Origin: Flavivirga sp. 57AJ16
GTDB taxonomy: Bacteria; Bacteroidota; Bacteroidia; Flavobacteriales; Flavobacteriaceae
Direction: 5' to 3'
Length of the DNA: 64,000 nt
Assembly: GCF_028736925.1 (NCBI RefSeq)
Contig: NZ_JAQZAT010000005.1
Span: 186,001 to 250,000 of the forward strand
Positions 7,685 through 16,595 of this stretch are shown one piece after another. The position numbers and the translations under genes were made by a program. The notes beneath the pieces were generated by a model. That model saw only the letters and a list, made by a program, of their open reading frames with translations. It did not search any database and had not been told where the DNA came from. Position 1 is the first letter of the stretch. Every line of letters begins with the position of its first letter.

Positions 7685-9718
7685 TTAAATTAATCCGTTA
7701 TATTTTCTAATAAACCATTCCAGACCTAAGCTTAAGGCGATTATGATAAGTAGATATTTCCAATCTATCAAAGGTATAATATTTTTATTGCTTTTTTGGA
7801 TAGATGCATAACGATTATCGTTTAATAAGTCGTTTACTAAATCCTTTGTATTGTCAATAAAATAACTTTTGCCTTTACTGTTAGTAGCTAATTGTTGCAG
7901 CTTTGTTACATTGGCATTTAAAAATTGCTGCTCAACATGATACTCTAAAATCTGAAAGCTCCCTGATTTGGCGACATTAGCATGGGTTGCCTTTACGGTA
8001 AAACTATATTCTGAAGGGGGTAAACTACTCAAATCTACTTGAAAATTATTGTTTTTAAGAATAAGCGGGAATGTTTTATTTTCTTCTGAAATATTATCTG
8101 TTACAGAGATATTGAGTGTTTCACGCGAATCAAAAACATAATTTTTGTCAAAAAACTCGGCTTTGATTATAATATGACTACTGGCGTTGTAGAAAGACTC
8201 ATAATCAACATTTAATCGATCTTTTCTTTTACTTGAGGCTAAATACTGAACAAGCTTTCCTATAAAATCATCAAATGGATTAAATGATTTGTTATTCGTA
8301 TAGCTTTGTGCTCTCCATTGCCAAATGTTTTCCCCAAATAACGCCCCTTCTCTCCTACCATTAGTCTCAAAAGTCACCAATAAAGGCTCATTTGTTGAGA
8401 TACCATTAATGCGCTTGTTTAAAATGGATTCGAATGGCGTAGTAAAAGAGACTGATCCATAATTTGAATTTAGAGGCGGGAATGATTCAAAGTCGATATT
8501 ATCAACTATAAATGGTGCATAACCGGTGTTTAATTCTGCTTGATACGTTTCGGTCTGGTTTGTGATTTCACTTAAAAAATCAAGCTTGTTGTTATTTAAG
8601 AAATTTAAATCGGTTTTAGTTCCTATAATGGTAAAACAATTCTTGTTTTCTTTTTCTAAAACCTTAAATAATTCTTTAAACTTATAGTTTGGTTGATTTA
8701 TTATAACTAATTGAAAATCATTTATTTTATTTATTATATCTTTTGAATTAAAAAATTCAACAGAGCGCTGTTCATTACTTTCAATACTCTTTTTTAGGGC
8801 TCCTAAATCTGGGTGTAAAAAATCACTAACTATAGCAATTTTTGTTTTCTGATCGATGACTTCTACCGCAAAGTTTTTAGAATTATTAATCTTGTTTTTT
8901 TCATTATCGATAGGAACAATCGTTGCTTTATAACTACTTACACCAACACCATTTGCCGGTAATGTAAAGTTAAGAACCTTCGAGTTGTTTTCTTTTGATA
9001 AGCGAATCGATTCAGAATAGACGGTTGTATGCCCCCTTGTTACTAGAAAACGGGAATTTATGGTGCTATTTCCATTATAAACTAAAATGGTTTCTACAGG
9101 AAATCTGTTTTTCAAATAGGCATACTTGTTTACATTGAGTTGCTGAATTTTTAAATCGGTGTATGTTACCGTATCTCCTAATATAACTGGATAAATGTTT
9201 TGTTTGTATGTCGATGTGGCGAACTGATAATCATCACCATAGGTTTGGTTACCGTCTGAAATCAATAAGGTAGGTGCTGTTGTTTGTCTATATATTTGGG
9301 ATAATTGCTTAAAAGCATGGTTAATATTTGTCTGATTCCCTGAAAAAGTAATGGAATCCGATGCTTTAAACGATGCGCCAAATGTATAGAGGTCTATATT
9401 GAATTTATCATTTAAATGATCATCATTAGACAGTCTTTCAACTAAATTAAGAACTTGCTTATCTTGATTGAGATGCTTTATAGAACTTGAGTTATCTATA
9501 GCTACGACCAAATTTGGTTTTTCTACGGAAAGTTTAACTTGTTCAAACTTCGGATTTATAAGTAATAAGAGCATAGAAAAAATGCTGAGAAACCTTAAAA
9601 AAGAAAAAAGCATGCTCAATCTGGACATGCTTTTCTTTTTAGTATAATACTGAAAAAGCGCTAAAAACAGGGCTGTAATTCCAGCAAGTATGATATAAAT
9701 AATCGTTTCTGTTTGCAT
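7685..9718 (-). CDS. Membrane protein with von Willebrand factor A domain
   Basis: 677 residues from the ATG at 9718. Two N-terminal membrane helices (about 5-22 and 32-50) precede a VWA domain whose metal-ion site DNSSS is seen in VVAIDNSSSIKH; after it comes a long periplasmic region and a final membrane helix (WKYLLIIIALSLGLEWFI) near the C-terminus. This build resembles BatA/BatB-like or CoxE-like Bacteroidota proteins, but no exact role can be assigned. The frame opens 14 codons earlier at a TTG (9760); those codons lie in a dispersed intergenic repeat, so the ATG is preferred. It follows fabG and precedes the SPFH gene. Confidence 0.78.
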   Translation of the reverse strand: MQTETIIYIILAGITALFLALFQYYTKKKSMSRLSMLFSFLRFLSIFSMLLLLINPKFEQVKLSVEKPNLVVAIDNSSSIKHLNQDKQVLNLVERLSNDDHLNDKFNIDLYTFGASFKASDSITFSGNQTNINHAFKQLSQIYRQTTAPTLLISDGNQTYGDDYQFATSTYKQNIYPVILGDTVTYTDLKIQQLNVNKYAYLKNRFPVETILVYNGNSTINSRFLVTRGHTTVYSESIRLSKENNSKVLNFTLPANGVGVSSYKATIVPIDNEKNKINNSKNFAVEVIDQKTKIAIVSDFLHPDLGALKKSIESNEQRSVEFFNSKDIINKINDFQLVIINQPNYKFKELFKVLEKENKNCFTIIGTKTDLNFLNNNKLDFLSEITNQTETYQAELNTGYAPFIVDNIDFESFPPLNSNYGSVSFTTPFESILNKRINGISTNEPLLVTFETNGRREGALFGENIWQWRAQSYTNNKSFNPFDDFIGKLVQYLASSKRKDRLNVDYESFYNASSHIIIKAEFFDKNYVFDSRETLNISVTDNISEENKTFPLILKNNNFQVDLSSLPPSEYSFTVKATHANVAKSGSFQILEYHVEQQFLNANVTKLQQLATNSKGKSYFIDNTKDLVNDLLNDNRYASIQKSNKNIIPLIDWKYLLIIIALSLGLEWFIRKYNGLI

Positions 9719-9753
9719 TTTAGATGGCCGATTTTTTTGATTGCCGATTCTTG

Positions 9754-9779
9754 AATTCAAAAATCGTGATTCGTAAATC
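9754..9779. repeat. Dispersed repeat GATTTACGAATYACGATTTKTGAATT
   Basis: On the minus strand this sequence matches, with two differences, the spacer repeats at 957 and 1163 beside hisH/hisB (GATTTACGAATTACGATTTGTGAATT). The three copies define a small intergenic repeat family in this genome. This copy fills the gap between fabG and the VWA gene. Confidence 0.65.
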
Positions 9780-9784
9780 TAAAA

Positions 9785-10531
9785 TTAAGTCAGCATACCG
9801 CCATCAACATGAAGTGTTTGCCCGGTGACATAAGCACTCATATCACTAGCTAAAAACACGCAAACATTCGCAATATCTTCTGGGGTACCACCACGTTTTA
9901 AAGGAATTGCGGCACGCCATCCTTTCACAGTTTCCTCGTCAAGTTTTGCTGTCATTTCTGTTTCTATAAAACCAGGTGCAACGACGTTGCTTCTTATATT
10001 TCTGGAACCTAATTCTAAGGCTACTGATTTTGAAAACCCAATAATCCCAGCTTTTGAGGCTGCATAATTAGTTTGTCCGGCATTTCCTTTAACACCAACC
10101 ACCGAACTCATATTTATAATAGAGCCTTTACGCTGTTTTAGCATGGTGCGCTGCACAGCTTTTGTCATATTAAAAACCGACTTTAGGTTTACTTCTATAA
10201 CCGTATCAAAGTCTTCTTCGCTAATACGCATTAATAAATTATCCTTTGTTATACCTGCATTGTTCACCAAAATATCGATGCTTCCAAATTCGGAAACAAC
10301 TTCATCTGCCAATTTTTGAGCGTCGTCAAAACTAGCGGCATTACTTTGATATCCTTTTGCTTTTACGCCCAGTGCATTCAACTCTGCTTCTAATGCGTTT
10401 GCAGCTTCTACAGAAGCACTGTATGTAAATGCCACATTGGCGCCTTGTTCTGCAAATACTTTTGCAATACCCTTACCAATTCCACGACTTGCTCCAGTAA
10501 CTATGGCTGTTTTTCCTTCTAACAGTTTCAT
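9785..10531 (-). CDS. fabG: 3-oxoacyl-ACP reductase FabG
   Basis: NADPH-dependent reduction of 3-oxoacyl-ACP in fatty acid elongation. 248 residues, normal for the family. The Rossmann motif TGASRGIG lies near residues 12-19, NNAGI near 88-92, the catalytic Ser in INMSSVVG, and Tyr/Lys in YAASKAG (about 155-159); the end HVDGGMLT is typical. It heads a three-gene operon with the VWA and SPFH genes. Its leader is exceptionally long and made of four identical 91-bp repeats, whose last copy contains the start codon. Confidence 0.93.
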   Translation of the reverse strand: MKLLEGKTAIVTGASRGIGKGIAKVFAEQGANVAFTYSASVEAANALEAELNALGVKAKGYQSNAASFDDAQKLADEVVSEFGSIDILVNNAGITKDNLLMRISEEDFDTVIEVNLKSVFNMTKAVQRTMLKQRKGSIINMSSVVGVKGNAGQTNYAASKAGIIGFSKSVALELGSRNIRSNVVAPGFIETEMTAKLDEETVKGWRAAIPLKRGGTPEDIANVCVFLASDMSAYVTGQTLHVDGGMLT

Positions 10532-10911
10532 GTGTATATATTTATTGTTTTTTATTTGTCACATGTAGCATCCATATAATCATTGTCCTTGAATATTGAA
10601 CTTTTAGTTATGGATGTTTCATGTGTATATATTTATTGTTTTTTATTTGTCACATGTAGCATCCATATAATCATTGTCCTTGAATATTGAACTTTTAGTT
10701 ATGGATGTTTCATGTGTATATATTTATTGTTTTTTATTTGTCACATGTAGCATCCATATAATCATTGTCCTTGAATATTGAACTTTTAGTTATGGATGTT
10801 TCATGTGTATATATTTATTGTTTTTTATTTGTCACATGTAGCATCCATATAATCATTGTCCTTGAATATTGAACTTTTAGTTATGGATGTTTCATGTGTA
10901 TATATTTATTA
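10529..10911. repeat. Four identical 91-bp tandem repeats in the fabG leader
   Basis: Copies start at 10529, 10620, 10711 and 10802, with a fifth 19-bp partial at 10893. They appear identical. On the minus strand each unit ends with the same A/T-rich ribosome-binding region and ATG as fabG, but in the upstream copies the ATG is followed by AAA CAT CCA TAA. This gives four tetrapeptide frames (MKHP), starting at 10622, 10713, 10804 and 10895. Each unit can also form a hairpin, as CATCCAT pairs with ATGGATG, and CACATG with CATGTG. The lack of differences points to recent expansion. Confidence 0.95.
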
Positions 10912-10976
10912 ATGTTATGAATGCACAAATTTTACCTTATACGATTCGTAAGTAAAATTGTTAATTATTTTCAATT

Positions 10977-11005
10977 CAAATATAACAAATACAAGTTGCA
11001 CCAAA
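10977..11005 (-). promoter_or_regulatory. Bacteroidota-type promoter for the fabG operon
   Basis: The minus strand has TTTG (11005-11002), a 17-bp spacer, and TATATTTG (10984-10977), a full match to the -7 consensus TAnnTTTG. Initiation near 10970 would give a 5' leader of about 440 nt covering all 91-bp repeats. Confidence 0.6.
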
Positions 11006-11008
11006 TAA

Positions 11009-11038
11009 AAAAACCTCACAAGATTTTATGAGGTTTTT
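11009..11038 (-). terminator. Terminator of the lipoprotein gene
   Basis: AAAAACCTCA pairs with TGAGGTTTTT across a 10-base loop, and on the minus strand is followed by a T run. It ends the 11062-11637 gene immediately before the fabG promoter, and could work in both directions. Confidence 0.8.
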
Positions 11039-11061
11039 AAGAAATTTATAATGGATTAATT

Positions 11062-11637
11062 CTAATTATTTGCAACAAATTTAATATCAACCATTCCAAG
11101 ATATGATATTTTGGAAAACGTTGCAGGCAAGGTTTGACTGGTACCAAAGTTGGAGCCGTAACCAGAAATTAATAGATCTCCCATTTCTACAGGAAATAAG
11201 TCACTTACACCATTGGTAAACTGGTAATAATCGTTAGTATTAACCGAAACGAAGTATGCTGTTCCAGAATCTACAGTTATAGGTTCTATATCTTCAAAAG
11301 ATAAAAGTCCCGAACTTGAAGTGACCATAGCAGTTGCCAAAACGGTTTCTGTCTCTACATTCCATAACGTTACTCGATATATATCATTATTTGGCACTCT
11401 AATCCCTAATGCCGTGATCTTACCATCTTTAAATGATTTAAATTTATAGCCAATCTCGAAGGTGTTAGGCCCATCAACTTTTTGGTAGTTCACCTGCATA
11501 TGCCCACTTTCTATCAATGACTTCATGGGGTATTGTGGTGCAGCTTCTATAATTTCCATGTCATCATCATTTTTTGAACAACTATTAAATAATATCCCCA
11601 TTAATATTATTCCCCAAATTAATTTTTGTGCTTTCAT
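11062..11637 (-). CDS. Lipoprotein with DUF4082-like domain
   Basis: 191 residues. A lipoprotein signal (hydrophobic LIWGIILMGILF, lipobox FNSC with Cys20) is followed by a spacer rich in Asp and a beta-rich domain of about 140 residues. The run of FEIGYKFKSFKDGKITALGIRV, YRVTLWNVETETVLATA and VDSGTAYFVSVNT fits DUF4082, a putative carbohydrate- or surface-associated beta-sandwich. The function is unknown. It is a single-gene unit between fabG and sucD, with its own terminator. Confidence 0.7.
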   Translation of the reverse strand: MKAQKLIWGIILMGILFNSCSKNDDDMEIIEAAPQYPMKSLIESGHMQVNYQKVDGPNTFEIGYKFKSFKDGKITALGIRVPNNDIYRVTLWNVETETVLATAMVTSSSGLLSFEDIEPITVDSGTAYFVSVNTNDYYQFTNGVSDLFPVEMGDLLISGYGSNFGTSQTLPATFSKISYLGMVDIKFVANN

Positions 11638-11702
11638 GATTTCTAGTTTTTATACTAGTATATAAACAAGACCTTATTTTTGTTACCCTATGGCACAAAA
11701 AA

Positions 11703-11732
11703 AATCCGTTAACCAATAAAAGTTAACGGATT
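11703..11732 (-). terminator. Terminator of sucD
   Basis: AATCCGTTAAC (11703-11713) and GTTAACGGATT (11722-11732) form an 11-bp perfect stem with an 8-base loop. On the minus strand it is followed by a long T run, 25 bp after the sucD stop. Confidence 0.9.
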
Positions 11733-11757
11733 AATATTTTAAAGAACTGTTAGAGGT

Positions 11758-12630
11758 TTACCCTAATACTTCAGCTACTTTCTTTCCTATTTCTGCAGGA
11801 GAATCGACCACATGAATACCACAAGCTCTCATAATTTTCTTTTTGGCCTGGGCTGTGTCATCACTGCCTCCTACAATAGCACCAGCATGTCCCATAGTAC
11901 GTCCTGCAGGAGCTGTTTCTCCAGCTATAAAACCTACAATTGGTTTTTTACTTCCACTATCTTTATACCAGTTTGCAGCGTCTGCTTCTAATTGGCCACC
12001 TATTTCCCCGATCATAACAACAGCTTCTGTTTCTGGATCATTAATCAATAATTCAACAGCTTCTTTAGTGGTTGTCCCAATAATTGGATCGCCACCAATA
12101 CCAATGGCCGTAGTAATTCCCAATCCTTGCTTTACCACTTGATCGGCCGCTTCATACGTAAGTGTTCCAGATTTGGAAACAATACCTACTTTACCTTTTT
12201 TGAAAACAAAACCGGGCATAATCCCAACTTTAGCTTCTTCTGGAGTAATAACTCCTGGACAGTTAGGGCCAATTAAGCGGCAATCTTTATCTTTTATATA
12301 GTTAGATGCAGTAATCATATCTGCAACGGGAATACCTTCTGTTATTGTAATAATGACTTTTATCCCGGCATCTGCAGCCTCCATAATAGCATCTGCAGCA
12401 AAAGCGGGTGGAACAAAAATTATGGTAGTATCTGCTCCAACTTTATTAACAGCATCTAAAACGGTATTAAAAACGGGCTTATCTAAATGTGTTTGCCCAC
12501 CTTTTCCTGGTGTAACACCTCCAACCACATTGGTTCCGTACTCAATCATTTGACTAGCGTGGAATGTTCCTTCACTACCTGTAAATCCTTGAACTATAAT
12601 TTTTGAATCTTTATTTACTAAAACACTCAT
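11758..12630 (-). CDS. sucD: Succinyl-CoA ligase, alpha subunit
   Basis: With SucC it forms succinate and ATP or GTP from succinyl-CoA in the TCA cycle. 290 residues, standard length. The CoA-binding start ([35 protein letters not shown]), the GPNCPGVI segment and the phosphorylated histidine in [10 protein letters not shown] are all present. SucC is not nearby; alpha and beta genes are often apart in this phylum. It has its own likely promoter and terminator, so it is probably transcribed alone. Confidence 0.96.
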   Translation of the reverse strand: MSVLVNKDSKIIVQGFTGSEGTFHASQMIEYGTNVVGGVTPGKGGQTHLDKPVFNTVLDAVNKVGADTTIIFVPPAFAADAIMEAADAGIKVIITITEGIPVADMITASNYIKDKDCRLIGPNCPGVITPEEAKVGIMPGFVFKKGKVGIVSKSGTLTYEAADQVVKQGLGITTAIGIGGDPIIGTTTKEAVELLINDPETEAVVMIGEIGGQLEADAANWYKDSGSKKPIVGFIAGETAPAGRTMGHAGAIVGGSDDTAQAKKKIMRACGIHVVDSPAEIGKKVAEVLG

Positions 12631-12666
12631 AGGTGATTATTTGTCTTTTTTATTAATTTAATTGAG

Positions 12667-12674
12667 CAAATGTA
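12667..12674 (-). promoter_or_regulatory. Possible sucD -7 promoter element
   Basis: The minus strand reads TACATTTG, a full match to TAnnTTTG, 37 bp before the sucD start. No convincing -33 TTTG was seen at the expected spacing. Confidence 0.4.
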
Positions 12675-12766
12675 ATTTTTTGTATTAAAATTCTAAAGTA
12701 AAAATGTACTTTTTATTTTAAAAGCGATTAGAACTTTTATAATTGTCTGCAAAATCTTAATAAAAG

Positions 12767-13717
12767 CTAATGCTGCTTAATATTTTGTTCCTTTAGTTTT
12801 TCAAGTATTTCAGGAATCTTTTTTAAGGATACCATTTCTTTATATTTTGAGCGAGAATCATCTGCTGGAATTCCGAAATAACTTTTGCCGCCTTCTAAAG
12901 ATTTACTAACACCTGATTTTGCCGATATAACGGCTTTTTTTCCAATGGTAATAGCACTAGCAATTCCAACTTGCCCCCATATAGTAACTTCATCTTCAAT
13001 AACAACACAACCTGCAATCCCTACTTGGGAGGCAATTAAACATTTCTTGCCTATAACAGTATCATGCCCTACTTGTACTAAATTATCAATTTTTGTACCT
13101 GCTTTAATTGTGGTATCTCCTGTAACGCCCCTATCTATAGTGCATCCCGCTCCGATGTCTACATGATCTTCTAAAACAACACGGCCACTGGACTTTAAGC
13201 GATCATAGCCTTCAGGTCTATTCTTATAATAAAAGGCATTACTTCCCAATACGGATCCAGCGTGAATGGTCACATGGTTCCCTATAACAATATCATCATA
13301 AATACTTACATTGGAATGAATAACACAATGGTCACCGATAACGACATTATGACCAATAAAACTATTAGGTTGTACCACTGTATTACTGCCTATAACTGCA
13401 GTGCTTGCTATTTGGCTATTAGCAGGCTTAAATGGCTTGAAATGATTTGTTAGCTTATTGAAGTCCCTAAAAGGATCATCACTAATTAATAATGCTTTCC
13501 CAGAAGGGCAGGCTACTTCTTTATTAATAAGTATAATGGTCGCTGCAGAACTGAGTGCTTTGTCATAATATTTAGGATGATCGACAAAAACAATATCGCC
13601 AGGCTCTACGACATGAATTTCATTCATTCCGAGAACAGGAAAATGATCATCACCAATAAACGTACAATCAATTAATTGAGCAATATCTTTTAAAGTGTGT
13701 GGTTGTGGAAATTTCAT
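12767..13717 (-). CDS. LpxD-like hexapeptide acyltransferase (second LpxD paralog)
   Basis: 316 residues. An N-terminal uridine-binding-like domain (about 1-100) precedes a left-handed beta-helix with many [LIV]G hexapeptide turns (for example VIGDHCVIHSNVSIYDDIVIGNHVTIHAGSVLGSNAF) and GAGCTIDRGVTGDTTIKAGTKIDNLVQVGHD, with the catalytic-type His in the VGHD segment. It resembles LpxD, the N-acyltransferase of lipid A, but is shorter and more diverged than the 340-residue copy at 16586. Last gene of the lpx-efp cluster. It may be an LpxD variant with different acyl choice, or another sugar acyltransferase. Confidence 0.8.
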   Translation of the reverse strand: MKFPQPHTLKDIAQLIDCTFIGDDHFPVLGMNEIHVVEPGDIVFVDHPKYYDKALSSAATIILINKEVACPSGKALLISDDPFRDFNKLTNHFKPFKPANSQIASTAVIGSNTVVQPNSFIGHNVVIGDHCVIHSNVSIYDDIVIGNHVTIHAGSVLGSNAFYYKNRPEGYDRLKSSGRVVLEDHVDIGAGCTIDRGVTGDTTIKAGTKIDNLVQVGHDTVIGKKCLIASQVGIAGCVVIEDEVTIWGQVGIASAITIGKKAVISAKSGVSKSLEGGKSYFGIPADDSRSKYKEMVSLKKIPEILEKLKEQNIKQH

Positions 13718-13721
13718 AACT

Positions 13722-13783
13722 CAGTATTCAGTATACAGCATACAGTCTTCAGTATATGAGTAAGTGCTGCTTACTGAATACTG
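13722..13783. repeat. Palindromic repeat between efp and the second lpxD
   Basis: CAGTATTCAGTA (13722-13733) and TACTGAATACTG (13772-13783) are a perfect 12-bp inverted repeat. Between them are further CAGTATA/CAGCATACAG units and a small GTAAG...CTTAC hairpin. The same kind of ACTGAATACTGA element is common between flavobacterial genes. Confidence 0.75.
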
Positions 13784-13802
13784 ACAACTGCGGACTGGTT
13801 TA

Positions 13803-14369
13803 TTATTCCTTAACACGTTCTTTATAAGTCCCTTTTTCAGTTTCAACTTTTATCTTGTCGCCTTCATTAATAAACAAAGGTACATTTACAGTTGCTCCTG
13901 TTTCAACAGTGGCAGGTTTAGTTGCATTGGTAGCAGTATTCCCTTTTACTCCAGGCTCGGTAGCAGTAACTTCCAATATAACACTTGCAGGCATTTCAAC
14001 CGAGAGCGGCATATTGTCCTCAGAATTAATAATAACCGTTACAACTTCACCTTCTTTCATTAAATCTGGGCTATCTAAAGCTGCTTCAACTAATTGAATT
14101 TGCGAATAATCTTCGGTATTCATAAAGTGATAATAGTCTCCGTCATTGTATAAAAACTGGAACTTATGGGTTTCAACACGTACATCTTCCAATTTATGAC
14201 CTGCTGAAAATGTATTGTCTATAACTTTTCCTGTAGTAACACTTTTCAACTTTGTTCTTACAAATGCAGGACCTTTTCCTGGTTTAACATGTAAAAATTC
14301 AATGATTTTATAAATATCATGATTGTATCTAATGCACAATCCGTTTCTAATGTCACTTGTAGTTGCCAT
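13803..14369 (-). CDS. efp: Elongation factor P
   Basis: Translation factor that helps the ribosome at polyproline stretches. 188 residues in three beta-barrel domains: KOW-like N-terminus, the OB domain (DGDYYHFMNTEDYSQIQL) and the C-terminal domain (SVILEVTATEPGVKGNTA...). The tip loop carries Lys32 in KPGKGPAFVRTK, the usual modified position. EpmA/EpmB-type modifying enzymes are not seen here. It is part of the lpx cluster, 31 bp after lpxA, an arrangement kept in this family. Confidence 0.96.
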   Translation of the reverse strand: MATTSDIRNGLCIRYNHDIYKIIEFLHVKPGKGPAFVRTKLKSVTTGKVIDNTFSAGHKLEDVRVETHKFQFLYNDGDYYHFMNTEDYSQIQLVEAALDSPDLMKEGEVVTVIINSEDNMPLSVEMPASVILEVTATEPGVKGNTATNATKPATVETGATVNVPLFINEGDKIKVETEKGTYKERVKE

Positions 14370-14400
14370 AAATTCTTTTTTATAATAGTCGTTATTTTAA

Positions 14401-15186
14401 TTAATTTGATTTGAAATACCCTTTCATGATGCCGCGATGTGAATTTTTTATGAATTGAAGAATTTCATCACGTTCTGGTGTTGCTTCCATTTCTGCCTCG
14501 ATAATTTCCGAAGCTTGTGTATTATTATAATTTTTTTGATAGAGTATTCTGAAAATATTTTGAATCTCTCGTATTTTTTCTGTTGTAAATCCGCGTCTTC
14601 TCAGTCCCACCGAATTTATCCCAACATATGATAAAGGTTCACGAGCTGCTTTTACATAAGGGGGTACATCCTTTCTAACCAAAGACCCACCAGTAACAAA
14701 AGCATGGCTCCCTACGGATACAAATTGATGAACTGCTGTCATTCCTGCCAAAACAACATAGTCCCCTATTGTTATATGTCCTGCCAGTGTACTATTATTA
14801 GAGAAAATACAATTATTTCCAACAATACAGTCGTGTGCAATATGGCAGTAAGCCATGATTAAGCAGTTATCACCGATAACCGTTTTCATTCTATCTGCTG
14901 TCCCTCTGTTAATAGTAACACATTCCCTTATGGTAACGTTGTCTCCAATTTCTACAGTGGTATCTTCGTCATTATATTTTAAATCCTGAGGAACGGCAGA
15001 AATAACCGAGCCTGGAAAAATATTACAGTTTTTACCAATACGTGCACCTTCCATAATGGTTACGTTACTACCTATCCAGGTCCCCTCTCCTATTTTTACA
15101 TTGTTATTAATAGTCGTGAAAGGTTCTATTACGACATTTTTAGCAATCTTGGCACCTGGGTGAACGTATGCTAGTGGTTGGTTCAT
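14401..15186 (-). CDS. lpxA: UDP-N-acetylglucosamine O-acyltransferase LpxA
   Basis: First step of lipid A synthesis: transfers a 3-hydroxyacyl chain from ACP to the 3-OH of UDP-GlcNAc. 261 residues, family length. It begins directly with hexapeptide repeats (VHPGAKIAKNVVIEPFTTINNNVKIGEGTWIGSNVTI), has the catalytic His region MAYCHIAHDCIVGNN and the LAGMTAVHQFVSVGSHAFV stretch, and ends with a helical domain. It starts 2 bp after lpxC/fabZ, so the two are probably translationally linked. Confidence 0.95.
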   Translation of the reverse strand: MNQPLAYVHPGAKIAKNVVIEPFTTINNNVKIGEGTWIGSNVTIMEGARIGKNCNIFPGSVISAVPQDLKYNDEDTTVEIGDNVTIRECVTINRGTADRMKTVIGDNCLIMAYCHIAHDCIVGNNCIFSNNSTLAGHITIGDYVVLAGMTAVHQFVSVGSHAFVTGGSLVRKDVPPYVKAAREPLSYVGINSVGLRRRGFTTEKIREIQNIFRILYQKNYNNTQASEIIEAEMEATPERDEILQFIKNSHRGIMKGYFKSN

Positions 15187-15188
15187 AT

Positions 15189-16595
15189 TTATTTTACTTT
15201 AGAGATTTGAGCCATTAATTCTGCTTCTGCACAAAGCTTACCATTGGCATAAGCATAACCTTGCATGTGGCAAATACCGCGGCGAATAGGAGTTATTAAC
15301 GTACATTTAAATATTAACGTATCTCCGGGCATTACTTTTTGTTTAAACTTAACTTTATCCATTTTCATAAAGAAGGTCAGATAATTTTCTGGATCCGGAA
15401 CGGTGTTAAGCACTAAAATACCTCCTGTTTGTGCCATAGCTTCTACAATTAAAACACCGGGCATTACAGGGGCTCCAGGAAAGTGCCCAGCAAAAAATGG
15501 CTCGTTCATTGTTACATTTTTTATAGCTGTAACATGATTATCCGTAAGTTCAAAAACTTTATCTATTAATAGGAATGGTTGTCTGTGAGGGAGCATGCCC
15601 ATAATTTGATTAACATCCATTAATGGTGGTTGGTTCAAATCTATATTTGGCACATTGTTGCGACGTTCATTTTTTATTATCTTGGCCAATTTTTTGGCAA
15701 ATTGTGTGTTCACAAAGTGACCAGGTTTATTTGCTATGACCTTGCCACGAATTCTTGTTCCTATAAGCGCTAAATCTCCTAAAACATCCAGCAACTTATG
15801 TCTTGCTGCTTCATTTGGGTGGTGCAACGTTAAATTATCTAAAATACCATTTGGCTTTACAGCTATGGAATCCTTTTTAAAGGCCACTCTCAGCTTTTCC
15901 ATAGTTTCTGGAGATAAAGCCTTGTCAACATAAACAATGGCGTTATTTAGATCCCCTCCTTTGATTAATCCATGCTCTAGCAGCATTTCAATTTCATGTA
16001 AAAAACTAAATGTGCGGGAATTTGAAATATCCTTTTTAAAATCTGAAATTTTATTTAATGTAGCATTTTGGGTACCGAGAACTTTAGTACCAAAATCTAC
16101 CATAGTGGTTATTTGGTATTCTTTGGAAGGCATCACTAAAATTTCACTACCCGTTTCTTCATCTGTATAAGAAACAATATCTGTAATGACAAACTCTTCC
16201 CTATAGGCATCAAGCTCTACAATACCTGCTTTTTCTATGGCATCAACAAAAAACTTGGAAGAACCATCCATAATAGGCGGCTCTGAATCATCCAACTCGA
16301 TAATAACATTATCGACATCTAATCCAACCAATGCAGCAAGCACGTGTTCTGATGTTTGAATGGTTACGCCATTTTTTTCTAAACAGGTACCTCGTTGCGT
16401 ATTGGTAACATAATTGGCATCAGCTTCAATAATAGGCGTGCCTTCTAAATCAGCACGTTTAAATGCCAATCCGAAATTAGCACTTGCTGGTTTGAAAGTT
16501 AAAGTAACATCTTTTCCTGTATGTAGGCCAACACCGGTTAAAGAGATTTCATTTTTAATAGTTTTTTGCTTTATTTCAGTATTAACTATTCCCAT
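15189..16595 (-). CDS. Bifunctional LpxC deacetylase / FabZ dehydratase
   Basis: 468-residue fusion. Residues about 1-310 are LpxC, the zinc deacetylase that commits UDP-3-acyl-GlcNAc to lipid A, with [32 protein letters not shown] and the zinc/acid region [17 protein letters not shown]. Residues about 325-468 are FabZ, 3-hydroxyacyl-ACP dehydratase, with [13 protein letters not shown] and the catalytic His/Glu in [20 protein letters not shown]. Fusion of these two is typical of Bacteroidota and balances lipid A and phospholipid synthesis. Overlaps the end of lpxD by 10 bp. Confidence 0.96.
   Translation of the reverse strand: MGIVNTEIKQKTIKNEISLTGVGLHTGKDVTLTFKPASANFGLAFKRADLEGTPIIEADANYVTNTQRGTCLEKNGVTIQTSEHVLAALVGLDVDNVIIELDDSEPPIMDGSSKFFVDAIEKAGIVELDAYREEFVITDIVSYTDEETGSEILVMPSKEYQITTMVDFGTKVLGTQNATLNKISDFKKDISNSRTFSFLHEIEMLLEHGLIKGGDLNNAIVYVDKALSPETMEKLRVAFKKDSIAVKPNGILDNLTLHHPNEAARHKLLDVLGDLALIGTRIRGKVIANKPGHFVNTQFAKKLAKIIKNERRNNVPNIDLNQPPLMDVNQIMGMLPHRQPFLLIDKVFELTDNHVTAIKNVTMNEPFFAGHFPGAPVMPGVLIVEAMAQTGGILVLNTVPDPENYLTFFMKMDKVKFKQKVMPGDTLIFKCTLITPIRRGICHMQGYAYANGKLCAEAELMAQISKVK

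Noticed and set aside
9719-9760. 14-codon extension of the VWA protein from a TTG
   Set aside because: These codons fall in a dispersed intergenic repeat; the ATG at 9718 starts the membrane helix region as expected.
10529-10911. CRISPR-like array
   Set aside because: The copies are directly adjacent and identical with no variable spacers, so it is a tandem repeat.
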